From Campylorhamphus procurvoides (Eukaryota > Chordata > Aves > Passeriformes > Dendrocolaptidae), in assembly GCA_013396655.1 (NCBI GenBank), contig WBMV01003298.1, positions 1,086,695-1,150,694 on the forward strand: a stretch of 64,000 nt of DNA, given 5' to 3'. Numbering within the stretch: the first letter of the stretch is position 1; every line of letters begins with the position of its first letter. The notes beneath the pieces are model-generated. The model had not been told where the DNA came from, did no database searches, and saw only the letters and a program-made list of their open reading frames with translations. The position numbers and the translations under genes are program-made. This document shows, in pieces, positions 36,694-49,035 of the stretch.

Positions 36694-38297
36694 CCCAAGG
36701 GGACAGCATGAGGCTGTGTCAGGGGAAGTTTGGGTTGAATATTAGGAAAAGGTTTCTCACACAGAGGATGGTTGGGCACTAAACAGGCTCCCCAGGGGAG
36801 TGGTCACAGCAGGGGCATTTCAGCAATACTCTCAGGCACATTTTTTAACTCTTGGGGATGGTCCTGTGCAAGGCCAAGAGCTGGACTTTAATAATGCTTG
36901 TGGCTTCCTTCCGACTCAGGACAGCCTATGATTCCATGATTGTGTAGGTACATAAAAAGATTCCCATTTATATGCTGTTTCCATCAGGCTCCTACACAGC
37001 AAGAGCAGGCAAACTAAGTTATTGGAACAGAGCAAGGTCTTTAGGAGTGAAAAGCTCTTCAAGGCTGTGACAGCTGGCACTGTCTTCATATGACATGTTC
37101 TGGGGGAGTGAAAAACCAAACCACCCTGTCCATCAGCCATGAAAAACACAGGAGTCATGGAGCCATTTAGGTGGTAGGGCAAGCATATGGAAATCTAAGC
37201 CTTGCTTTGACTAATGCAGGGGCAGATGCTTAGCTGGTGTAAAGTGATTGGGTAGTGACAAAATACACAGCTGAGGTTCTGCCCACATTCTGTTGTCTTT
37301 GCTTCTGTAAATGCAAATGCCAGTGCTCCATATGCATATGTTCCTCAGCAGCAGCTATACAACTGTTGCTAATAACAAAATTTCTTTCCCAAATTGGTCC
37401 TGCTCTGCCATAACTGGATTACCAAATGGTTGCCATGCTGGCTGTCCTACAGGCAGTTCACTGAGCTGTGCAACTCTGGCAGCTGAGAAGGCCTCAGATA
37501 GGTTCCAACCAAACCTTAAGCACTCATAATACCCTGCTTCACTCAATTAGACAGCTTTAATTCCTCCTCTATTCCACCTTCTGCTGTCTCCAGGGAAAGA
37601 TCCCATTTCACAGTTTTTAGCTCAATCTCACTTCCTTGGATAATGTATTGCTTTATGTTTGCCTCCCTAGTTGTCCACTGAGTGAGCTACACAATTCCCA
37701 CACACAGCACACAGCTCTCTTTCTGGGTCTCAGACTCTCAGCATTCTGAAAATTTTCTAATAACACAAGCTAACCAAAGCATTATTATAAAGCTTCAGAT
37801 TGTACCCTCTAAGGAACAGAGCTGACAAAAAGAATAATCTATTCCTTCCTGAGCCTCACTACTGCCACCCTAAAGAACCACTGCAAACAAAAGGAGACAA
37901 GAAGCATGCAAGAGTGATTGCTGAACTCACATGTAAATGTGCTGTTCTCAGGCAACAACATCAGTTGTTGTTTACTGATGTGCATGACTGCTTAGATAAA
38001 AGAACACTTAAGAACTTGTGTCCTGCACTTTCACTACTTTCTATGAAGATACTTTTCTGGAGAAGAAAGTTGACTCTATAGGTGTGAGAACATCACCTCT
38101 CTGTGCCTCTGATAGCATGAAGCTATCACATGAAGCTTCTTTGTTGGTATCCATTAGATGAAGGAGGTTTTGGGGAGGAGAAGCAGCATAAAGGGTTGGC
38201 TCCAAAGATATTAGCCTTATTTTAGAGATAATACTGAAATAGACGGATGTTATGTAGAAGTACTGAATTTTTCTTTTCTTTTTACATTTACCTGCAG

Positions 38298-38385
38298 TAC
38301 CATGTTTACTGAGCTGATCAGCATATTGGAACCCTGATCACTCCCAGTGGTCACCTGTACACCATGTTTACAGTATTCGGTTAAA
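38298..38385 (+). other. Candidate noncoding exon with very strong acceptor
   Basis: The acceptor TTTCTTTTTACATTTACCTGCAG region (tract from about 38271) is among the strongest in the window, and a GTAAGC donor follows 88 nt later. All three forward frames contain stops, so if it is used it would belong to a noncoding transcript or UTR. The 11-mer ACCATGTTTAC occurs twice inside, at 38299 and 38361. Confidence 0.2.
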
Positions 38386-38683
38386 GTAAGCTTCTCTACA
38401 ATATTTAGGTGTTTTTGAAGCCCTGGGTTTTATCCAATTTTCCAGCTGGGTTGAAAGTGGCACAAGTAGGTCAAGCAACTTTTTCATAGTCACAGACTAA
38501 ATATATTATTTACTTAAAAATCAGAAATCCAGGGCACTTCTACTTTTAGTTTTCTTGCTTGAAAAGTTAAAACTTAGTAATATATTCTGAACAAGAATGA
38601 TATCATGCAGAAAAAAATATTACAAGAAAGCCCTGTCTGTAATTAGTGAACAAGTGTTTTCTATTTAATAAATAGTTATGCTA

Positions 38684-38708
38684 GTTAAACATTGTTAAAC
38701 ATTGTTAC
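38684..38708 (+). repeat. 10-bp unit repeated 2.5 times
   Basis: GTTAAACATT occurs twice in tandem and is followed by GTTACCA, a partial third unit. Confidence 0.85.
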
Positions 38709-41700
38709 CATGCCTACTTGGTGCCCTTCCAGTTTCATGCTTACACAAGTAACATACACTTTAGACACACAAGCTACAGAAGCTACCAACAGATCCAAAC
38801 TTACATTTTAAGCTTTAGGTTTGATTAGTTAGGGAGTTATTCAACATTTCTCAACAACAGGTACCCTGATCCCTCCATGGGACTGCTGGTCCAAAGAATA
38901 TTGATAACAGAGACTTCATCTTGAACTTAGTCACTATAGAAAATTATGTCTATTACTCAGCTCTACTGTGAGGCAAAAAGCTTTCCAAATAAATGACTAC
39001 ATGTCTCCATTTCAAAGAGGCTTATTTACTTGATCTCTAGGTAGATAGTCTTTAAAACCTACCTGAAAGAAAGCATATACTGCCACACCCAAGCTAGCCA
39101 AACTAGTATTTGAAATAAGCCATTATAATACAGCTCAGCAGTAACACTGCACTGGTGCAGTCATTTCACAATAACTCAGCCTACAGAACCAATAGGCTCT
39201 GTAGTCCCCACATCACATACACAATTGGACCATTTTTAATGCAAGGATGAAAACCATGATCACAAGGAAACCAACTTTGGCCATATAACAGATTCAGAAA
39301 TGTATTAATTAATTTCATTTTTTTTGTAATTAGGACTTTTTCAGTCCTGCAAGTTAAGACACTAACATGTACAAAACCAGAAAAAAAATCCAGTTACATG
39401 TGGCTAAATAATTTTTGACAATTTTTTTTTAAAATTTCAACATTTTATGGAGAAGTTTACCTTTTAAAACAGGTATTGGCAAAGCAAAGGAAGGAATGCA
39501 AAGGCAGCTGTTACCTGACGGAGATCCAAGAGTTCCTGAAACTAACAGGTCCAGAAGAGCTTTAGATGAGGAGATCACTCCAAGTCTGAGCACAACAGGC
39601 AGCAAAATCAAGTGACAAGTTCAGTTTCTTCTAAAAATTATACCTGAAGGAGCAATCTTTCCCCTGAAACAGAAATTGCTATTGAGTTCCCATCTATTCT
39701 TTGCTTCTTAAGTGCAGCTGACTTCAAAGCTCTTAGTCTGCACCTGATCCTTTAGGAATTTTACTCTCCCCTCAGGAGCCAACACAAAATACTAATACCA
39801 TAAATAGCTTGAATTGCCAAGTTTACATTTTGCACATCAAGGCACTCTCAGATAACTCAGCAATACACTCTTCTGCATGGTAACAGGTGCAACACGTTCA
39901 GCAGTACTTTTCCAGAGCTTCTATAGCCCACGCTGGCAGTCTGCAAGGGCAGTCCTGTTCTTACATTGTGCTGAAATGCAACATACACTCAAAAATCAAA
40001 TTTATCTCACCTGTTGCTCATCTTTTATCATCTGCAGCTGGGCCGATTTTCTACCACTTTAGCTGTAACTTGCATTAACTCCTTCATTACTGGAACAAGT
40101 CAATGAACACTGACAATACCTAGGAAAATATAAGTAAAAGTTGGATCCATGCCCAAAAAAGTACTGCAAGTCACAGATCTATTTGTGGCTGTTGCTTTAT
40201 GGATCAGTCTCTGTATAAACCAGAGAATACTGGTCCAGTGGATGTGCTTATGACTTCTATAATGTAGTTACGGAGTTCATGTTATTTCAAGGACTGAAGA
40301 AGAGACTAAGGTTTAAGTACTGCATTTATCAAGATAGTTTTGCCAGCAGGCAACAAACTGAGGACTAATATTCAAGAAATCAGATCCAGCAGTAATTCAG
40401 ATTTTCACCCTGATTATTGGCATAGTGATGCACACAGCTGCATTCTGCTTTTCAGCAGTGCAGGGAGCCACTCATTTCCCCAGCAAGAGTCAGTGGGGAT
40501 CTTTCAGAACACAAACTGCTTTCTAACACCACAGAGCATGTGTGAGGAACTCTAAGTTAAAACTTATCTAAATTCAGATTTCTCTATCGCATTAGGAAGA
40601 CAGTTTACTTATAGGTCTTATGTGAAGGTGTGTCTACAATTCACTGCCTCTTCTTACCTACCTAACAGGTAACAACATATGTTAAAATACTGTCTGCATC
40701 TGAAAGAGTGAAATTCCTAATCACATATGGACAGATCCATTGAAATATTATCTTCATGCATTTGGAGTGAGACCTTCAGGAAAGAAGAATCATAAAGATT
40801 ACAATATTCTGAGATAAATTTAAAATTTTAGGAGGTTAAAGTAAGGATTCAGACTGTCAGAGACTTTCCCAAATATTTGGCCATGGAGAATCGGAATGGA
40901 AATTATTTACGTGAAATAGAAAAAGGCAGGAATAGGAAAAGAAAACTGGGGAACCTCAGAGGAAACTCACAGAGGATTTAAGGGGGTAATGAAGGATACC
41001 CTTAAGGAGCGCAGTTTCTATATTGCTTAATTCCATAATCTAGTTTAATCCTGCTGAATGATACTTACTTCAGGAAAACTATAATCAAATCATGTCTCTA
41101 TCACCTAGTTGCTAGGCTATAAATGTTAAGATGAACCACTTTTACAATAATTTCAATATTTTCCAGCCCTTACAAATAGTTACTGCTGGCTGAGTGCATG
41201 GGGCCCCCTTTGCTTTGGTACCCAGCTTATTCATACAAGCTCCCCCATCTGTACTTCAGGGACTGATTCCAACCTTTGAAGTGACTCTTTGTGGAAGTTC
41301 TTTAAAGGAGAAAGTTCTGAAGGGTGCCACAGATTTGGAGATGAGATGAGAAGAATTGTTATGCATTAAAAATGGTTCATTTCCTGACATTTTTCAAGGA
41401 ATGGGAATCTTAAGGGCTGGGACTGTATGAAGTCTGCATTAATGCTTAGATCCAACATAACTAATCAAAAAGGAGGCCACACATGAGGTCAGACAATTCA
41501 CAGAATATGTATGAACATTTCATCTTCTGTGGTATCTCTGTAACTTTTACCTTAAGCAATTGTTTTTAAAATAAATTTGTAATTCCACACATTAAATATA
41601 ACAGAAGGTTAGAGAGCATAAGACAGCAGATCTGATGTTCCTACGACATGAAAGTTTTGTTTTAGTGTTTTTTAGGTTCTTACCCAGGACCACTTACATG

Positions 41701-44700
41701 GAACTGGTCACAAGGCGCCTTTTTTCCCCATAGTTTGCCAGGGTACCCCGGGTGACTGTGATGAGTTTGCAGTTTGAGACTGCAGCTCCTATTTGCTGCT
41801 CCCAGTGTTATCCAGTGCCTAATTGGCACACGCTGCCTCAGTCACTCTCCAAATGCTCTAATCGGTAGTCACAATATCCATAGGAAAGAGAGAGCTTTTG
41901 TTGCTTGTTCAGATATCTCCTGTTTCATATACAGGATTTATCTTCAGAAAAAGTTGTGCTGTCTGACCTTGGTACCCACGGAAAATGTTGCCCAGGCATG
42001 CTGCCTGACATTTTATTTGATAACTATATTTTCTCTCTCTTGGCCATCTTGCATTTTCTTCCCCTTCTGGCTCCTTGGCTTGTTTCATAATTACTTCAGA
42101 GCTCATTATCTTTACCCAAAGACACTGGCATACATATCTTTCCAGTCATAACTTTCAGTGTTGGTCCTAAGAATATTCTGTGAAAAACAGGGAGAAAATT
42201 TCAGAACCATCTATCTTAGGAACTTAAATTTCACTGACTTTCAATCAGGCATCTAAGATGTAACTGTAGACTGATATGGGCTGTGACAATAGTGTTTTAC
42301 ACTTACAGTTATAGAAGTACATATGATCACTTATTAAAACATTTAATCAAATATCAAGTTTGACTCAAGGTCTATTTTTTCAATATTTTAACAAAAATTC
42401 TTCCAGAGCATAAAAAGAAAGAAATGCTCTCTCACATCCTTTACTATTTTCCCTTGAGAATTAGGATTAACCTTTGGAATTTTGCATGATTTTAAAATAT
42501 GTTCCTTGTATCTGCCAAACTTAAAGAATAATTACTGCTTTTATCCCCATTCAAACATTGTGATTGCATCTATCTTAGATTGTTTGGTACTGGATTAACC
42601 TTATTCTTATGAGTTCTACTCATATCAATAACTTGTGGTAATTTTCTCTATTAATGACCAAAGAGACACATGCAATACAAGAAAAAAATTAAAATGGGTC
42701 CTTGAAATCTGAAGAACTGGGAAATATCTGTCATCATCTTACTAACATTTTTGTGTTGATGTGCTGAATATACCATTTTATAATTCTCTGATTCTGCCAA
42801 AAGGCAGACAGCATCCAAAGAAAGGCTGGAGGGAAAAAAGAGAGGGCCAGATAGACAGAACCTTAACCAGATTTGAAAGTTTGGCAGGAAATTTTTTTGT
42901 CATTTCTGTTCTACAATTTAGCTTGTCTAGGCAATTGTATTAACAAAAATGCAAGCCATCTACTGAAGATCTTGTGGATAAGCCAAAAATATGTTGAAAT
43001 ACATTTCAAAGAATAAGGTGGTGACAAAATACTCTGTCAAGATCTAGCTCAAAGAACTGCCCAATCCCATCTACAGAGAAATAAATGTTATACAAGATGA
43101 CCTTGATGTCTCTGAGGACATGACACACACACCACCAAAATCAGGTGTTCCTATGTCATTAGGAGAAACTGTAACTCTCCAAACTTTATATGTGGTTATT
43201 GAATTTCAATCAAGGTGGAGTGAAGATTTCCTCTTGCAAAGGGAGGAAGTCTGCCTGAAGCTAAGGCAAATTAATATTGTTGACCTTGGCCCTGACTCTG
43301 CTCCTGTTTAAGTTAACAGAAATACTCCTATTAATTCCACTGAGATGTGGATCAAGTCTCCTGTCAAAGTAAAATTGAAAGCTTTAGGTTCGAGGAATTT
43401 CAGGCAATGGCGGATTACTGAGATACAACATGATGTTCTAAATATCGAGGAGTTATTGTCTCATGTAGGTTGAGTGTTTCTTTATTGACAAGAAAACCTG
43501 TGTATGCATCCAAAACAACTCTGAAGTCTAGGGTTACCGAGAAGCTTAATCAAATGTCTATGAGAAACCTTTTACTGTTCTAGTGAACTTTAAAGGTGTA
43601 GACTCTACAGCCATATTTCTCATTAATTTATTTGAACCACAGAAGGCTTGCCTGAACCACTGTACATGGGAGACCAGTCAGAACTGTACTCATCTAGAGG
43701 CACTATTTTAAGTGAATTAGATTTTTCAAACTAGCATTTACACCTTACAGATCTTTATACTAATAAAATAACATGATCCCTGCATGTTTACAAGCCGTGC
43801 TTATGGACTTCAAATTGTTATATACACTATTTATTTTAAATCATTTTTGCCTGCTTAAACCTGGGGGACGGGGCAGGGGGAGATTATCTCATTCAGGTCT
43901 GTAATCCTGTAAAGAACCTTCTGCTCAGTGTGCATTTGTGTGAGGGACAAACAGCACTCTCAACCCTTTTTTAATCTCCAGAATGATAGGTGTGTAAATT
44001 GCCTTCTGTCTGTGATCTGAGTGGAGGAAACAACTTATTGTGTACAAAAATAAATCACCTCCCTTGGAAAGGCAGAAACAGTGCCAAACACTGAAAGTTC
44101 CTGAGGGAATGTATTCTTCATCGTGTGCATCTTAATTATCCACTAACTCAAGGCACAAAGTATAGCTATGGTCATGGAGTTGAGACAGTAAAAACAAATT
44201 TCTTATGCAATTTTCAAGACATTTGACTTTCTGTCTTCAGAGTATGTGGCTTATACATTTAAGTAGATCCCCTCAGTGGCTCACATTAATGCAATTCCCT
44301 ACATGGCAAGGATATCACTTTTAGGAAGCATATTTCAAGGAGAGCAACTCTTTATTTCACAGTAGTATTTCAAAATAGGGAGGTTATATTTCCATGGAGA
44401 TTTTTTTTCTTCAGGAGTAGTACTGATGCCAGTATTGGAAAATATGAATAAAGGTGAATTAATAGAAAGCTATTAAGACACTCAACACAGGAATAGTCAC
44501 TGTGCTGTAACTTGTGTGAGGAAGAACTATAAACCAGTGAATCACATCTTTTGCTTTGCTTTTTACTTTTGCTTTGTATCCAATGACAGTGACTCTGGTT
44601 TCTCCCCAAAACACAAAGAATCACAAATATCTCCAAAGCTTCATGGAAACAGTGGCTTCAGTACCAGTTTGCCTCCACATTAAAGCATTGACAACAGCTA

Positions 44701-45649
44701 AGGGACAGAGATTAGAGTTATAAAACTACTTTTATTAAAAAGAAAAATAATAAAAAAGCATTATGTGACATATATGAAAACATCCCATCATGCAAAGAGA
44801 AGAAATTCTACATCTGATTACTATTATTAAAAACTTATGACTGAAAAATGAACATGGAACAGCTGAGACAAAAGCTAGTTCTTGGAAACCAGTAGAAGCA
44901 AAGTTAAAGCCAAAACTTCAATGTTAATTCTGCTCATCTGCTTCGTACATTAAAATATATCACACAGTTTGAGTTATTTTACATTTATTTGTTTATTCAC
45001 ATTATAAGGAAAATTTAACATTTCTCAGAGTCTGACACACATATATATGAAATGAACATATTCTATCTTTCACTTAAAGTTTCAACCTCACTGAGATCTA
45101 ATAGAGAAGTCCAGTGTGAAGGAATTTGATTTAATAACATTAGTCCTGTATACATTTGATATTAGCTGGTGGAAACTTAACAGTGGCTTAACCTGACAGG
45201 ATTAAAATGCTTTGGAATGTTTTGAATGCCTTCATTCTGGATGGCTCTTTGACAGAAAAATGCCAGGTGGTTCAAATGGGATAATAATAGGAGAAACGAA
45301 GTGAGTGGACTCTGGTTTCCTGTGTCCTTCTTTTTGTGTCCTTTGCCTCATTAAGTCCATCGCTGTGGTAACTCCAGCATCTTTTAAAAGAGTATCTGGA
45401 TACTGTGTAGATGTTCATGGCATTTTAAGTGGCCAGTGTCATGAACTACACATTTATAAGACAATTGAATTTTCAAAAATACTGTAAGTAAGGGATTTCA
45501 CCTACCAGACAAGAGCATGTTGGTGTTTCATAAGTCATCCTTTGTTTTTCCAGTCCACATGACAATCAAACAACACGGAGTTTGAAACACTCATGGCTTT
45601 GTTTAGCTTGCAACTTTTAAGTGGATTCTGAAGGTCAAGACTTAAACAG

Positions 45650-46060
45650 AGGGAGCTGTATTTTCTCTTTTGGTCTGGTTTTAATTAGGGTAATCTTTCC
45701 ATTAAATATAGCTATTTATGACATCTGTTAAAAGCCTATGCTGCTAATTTAACTTAAAAAAAATCTAATGGAGTTGTATTGGAACTTTTCCATAAAATTA
45801 ATGTTCCAGACTTAATGGATGTCTGAGGTATCATTATTAACGGGAATATTCCATAAACTAAAATCAGTCTTTGAATTGGTGATCTGATACAGTTAGATCG
45901 GAACTTATTGAAAGCTGGAATGATGCCAAAGTACCCAGGAATTCAATTTAAACACCTTACGGAGGTTAATGCTTTTATGGTATTTACTTTAATTAGTGTT
46001 TTATTAAATGCTCAATTTCACTCACATACTTGGGCAAGAGTAGCAGCTGGTCTGTGGGTG
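45650..46060. promoter_or_regulatory. Candidate conserved noncoding element / enhancer
   Basis: About 400 bp of AT-rich but non-repetitive sequence carrying many homeodomain-type cores: TTTTAATTAGGG near 45680, GCTAATTTAAC, AAATTAATG, GACTTAATGG, TATTAACGGG, GGTTAATGC and CTTTAATTAGTG near 45990. CpGs are retained at TAACGGG, TAGATCGGA and TTACGGAGG. The density of TTAATTA-like sites on both strands, with no simple repeat or transposon signature, is what I would expect of a developmental enhancer. Cross-species alignment is needed to call it. Confidence 0.3.
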
Positions 46061-48759
46061 AAGCAAGTATGACAAAGGTAGGATCACTTTACTCTCTCTA
46101 CATCTGTCAGAAATGCCAGTCTTTTCTGTGATTTCTAGGGTTCTGTTGCTTTTGGCTACATTGCTCAGAAAGTCAGATAGAGTCATGTGAGAGTGCCACA
46201 GGCTGCACCACGGCCAAGCAACAGCACGCTACAAACCATGGGCATCATCACAATTTTGCTCTACAGGTTCACTCCTATTGGTCCACACTACTTGATAATG
46301 TAAATAGGGACTATAATTCTCAAAAATTCCTGGGGTGTGTGCATGCTTTGCCTTCCAATCCATGCTTAATTTAAAAGAACCCATTTTATCTGGTTAATTA
46401 TACCGTGTATTTTTACCCCATGGGGAAGGAATGGATTGCCACTGAAGCTAAATCTGAACATGAAAGAGTTTATTCTTCTTTTGCTTTGGGACAGGTCCCA
46501 GGCGAAGAAAATCTGATTTTGTCCCTGTTGACTGCAGTAGGCTTAGAAACAATTTCTTGCTCCTCATTGTGTCACCAGTAAAAGTACTGAAGTTAAAGTA
46601 AAACTTAAAATGTACAGAATTTATTTAAATTGCCATTTGCAAAGCAATCCGGAAAAAAAAAAATTCAGTAACGGTGGTAGAGGTAGGGTGACTGTATTTA
46701 CCAAAATCTTTGGACTCATGTCTGACCCATATGCAGAAAATAAACTCCAGCAATATTCAACCTTCAAACTCCTATATCAGCTTTGCAAGACCACTATATT
46801 TAAGGTTTCTTAATGTGAAAGTGATAGAAAATATTTCTGTTATATCTTCCCCTTCAGTGTGGAAGTTTATTCTTCAGTATGCATCTACTAGTACCCTGTG
46901 ACAATAATGATTCTGTTAAGAACCAGAATCACATTTTCTACACAGAGAGAACTCAATAGTTGATATTCTTTCATTTCACGGCACCACAGGGCTCAAAAAA
47001 GCAAATTCTTTGCTTCCAAATATCCTAACAAAAGGCATTAAAAGAGATAGATGCCATTATATTCTATTGCCTTCTACAGTGCTGTTACAGGTACCTGAAC
47101 TCAGCAAGCACTTTTGGCAAAACTTTGTACACAGGGAGGCAGATATGTTTGCTTGATTCTCTTCCCAGGGTGGTTTTTTGGGGTACAAAAGTGTATACAT
47201 ACCAGGCCACATGCACACGTGCACATACCAATAAATACAGGGAAGATGAGAGATACATCATTTAAGTAAAGTATTCATATTCAGCATTGATACAGAGAAC
47301 AAAGGCACATGTAAGTTTTTTACCTCCCCATTTGAAGGCACATTTAAACACACACATGGACTGTTTTCATGAGGTAAGCTGTTGAGTGACCTTCTAGTAT
47401 TCCTGCTATTCCATAGCAACTGGAAATGATGAAAGAAATGAAAATGTATAAGCCCCCTGATATTTACAATACAATTCTTAAACAGAAGAATATGTACATA
47501 GGCAATAAAACTCAGTAGTTAATGAAGTCAAGATAAAGTTCACACACACTCTTATCCCCTAGAAAATTATTCACATGCTAGACTCTACATATAGTCTGGA
47601 ATTAATTATTGTCCATAAAAAATTAGTCTTGATCAAAACACTTACTCTGTTGCACTCCTTACATCCACTGAATTAAGGCCATGCCTTTTGGAGAGGAACT
47701 GGAATGACTACTTCATTCCTGATTATGAAAGTGACTATTTACTGACACAGCATTGCACAAATATTTAGATGCCTATTTGACATCATATCCAAGAGATACC
47801 GAGGTACACAAGCAATGAAATGGAAGAAAAATTAAAGGGATACAAAACTTAGAAAGGATATGCCTGCAAATAAAAAGAGAAATGAAGGAAACTTTTAAAA
47901 ATAAAGAAGATATCAAGAAAACAGAACTGCATTTTTGACCTAAGAAGATAAAAAATTAACATATGGTATAATAGGTAGTTAAAGAGATCAGAAGGGTAGA
48001 ATTATTAGGAATATAAAATAAAAAAATAAATTATGGAATCATTTCTGTGAAGGAACATTTACACAAAGCAGGATTTTTTTTATCTGAAATGCTGTAAAAG
48101 TAATTCAATACTAAAAATAAACCAAACAAGCAACACAAACACTTAAAAAAGCCACCCTGCTATTGAAGTCCACAGGAAGAACCTTCCAGAAATTGTTTTT
48201 TTCATATTATTTTTAATTTCCAAAGTCTGAGCACAGTGAGTCGGAAACATTGTAAGTCACTGGGAGTAGCTTCAGGCTCAGACAATTTCAGCAGGAATTC
48301 AACATTTTACACAATTCTGGTAGGAAAGTGGCAAAAAAAAAAGTTAATAGTGAAGGAAACTAATCTGGATCAGATTTTTGGCTGCTGAAAATTAGCTTCT
48401 GGAAGCACGCTGGTGTCTTTTTCATGACTTGCTCTCTGGGGACCTCAGAAGGAAAATTTATTATACTATGCTTGAGCCTAGACCTGATGCTCCAGTTCAG
48501 GGGAAGTGGGTAGTGGGAGGGGATGGAGATAGGAAAATGAGTCAGGCATACATTCACTCAGGTCTTTCTGTGAGTGCCTTTCCTTTAGTCACTCATACCA
48601 GTAATTTTCTGATGCCTGAACAGCTCTCCAGACCAAGGATTTGACTGAAGAATGTCAGGTACAATTTTGCTCTAAGATCCATCTGGCTGCAAGGGGTAGT
48701 GGCAAGCAGACCAACAACATGGTTTCAGTAGCAGGGGCTGTTCTGTGTCAATTCCTTAA
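46061..48759. other. AT-rich noncoding stretch, nothing recognised
   Basis: Unique AT-rich DNA with short A runs (46651, 48330) and a CA-rich patch near 47340. No gene, transposon or structured element was recognised. Confidence 0.65.
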
Positions 48760-49035
48760 GGTTTGAAGCTGTTTGCTCAGCTCAATATTTAAAAGGACTG
48801 TAGCTTTTGCATTTAAATCCTCAGTGCTCTTACGAGGAAGATAGGAAGATGCCTTTAAGCCACATATGTGATCTTCTGGCTATAAATAAATAGTAATCTG
48901 ACAGCTCTGTGCCAGGGTACAGAAATAGAGCATATTGCATTTGAGAAGCAAGATACGGCATCCAGCAGGCAATTGCCACATCAAGGCCTTTAATTACAAT
49001 GGGAATTGTCCTTGCTTTAAATACCTCAATTTTTA
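48760..49035. promoter_or_regulatory. Candidate conserved noncoding element
   Basis: The block contains a POU-like site (TTTGCATTTAAAT at 48807), a second GCATTTG, TATAAATAAATAG, and homeodomain-type TTTAATTACAATGGGAATTG near 48990. The sequence is complex, without simple repeats or transposon words. Support comes from motif clustering only. Confidence 0.22.

Larger units (their letters stand above)
36030..36941 (+). mobile_element. CR1 LINE fragment, 3' part, containing a 241-bp duplication
   Basis: This is a 5'-truncated CR1 non-LTR retrotransposon covering the C-terminal end of the ORF2 reverse-transcriptase protein and the 3' UTR. Recognisable CR1 ORF2 pieces in translation are ARE-GIVLLCSAL near 36171-36212 and KDIKLLLTIQRRAMRMVE near 36255-36310 (again near 36496-36551). 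Downstream the DNA has the CR1 words for the ORF2 end and 3' UTR (GGTTGGGCACT at 36770, CAGGCTCCCCAGGGGAGTGG at 36784) and ends in the CR1 tail TATGATTCCATGATT near 36928. Reading frames are broken by stops and shifts, so it is dead. The left boundary is approximate; similarity fades upstream of about 36040. A perfect internal 241-bp repeat with an N at the junction (36212-36693) is annotated separately. It is the best preserved CR1 in the window, so probably the youngest. Confidence 0.93.
36942..45649. other. AT-rich noncoding stretch
   Basis: Contains the possible noncoding exon at 38298 and the small tandem repeat at 38684. The 125-codon frame at 41774-42151 is the longest in the window; it overlaps a second frame of 61 codons and a minus-strand frame, lacks a recognisable domain and is not preceded by a convincing acceptor. 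A 10-bp palindrome AAGGCGCCTT lies at 41712 with GGTACCCCGGGT soon after, GC-rich for this region. A 60-codon frame at 45305-45487 ends where a GTAAGTAAG donor-like site begins, but the putative acceptor is weak. Confidence 0.6.

Noticed and set aside
40668..40742. Strong acceptor (CTCTTCTTACCTACCTAACAG) followed by a 24-codon open frame
   Set aside because: The frame ends in TGA and no donor or polyadenylation signal follows at a sensible distance. Likely a pseudo-acceptor.
41774..42151. Longest open frame in the window, 125 codons
   Set aside because: No recognisable domain, an overlapping forward frame and a minus-strand frame of similar openness, no convincing acceptor or promoter. Frames of this length arise by chance in 64 kb.
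43385..43400. GGTTCGAGG resembling a tRNA B box
   Set aside because: It departs from the GGTTCGANTCC consensus, has no A box at the right distance and no cloverleaf could be folded around it.
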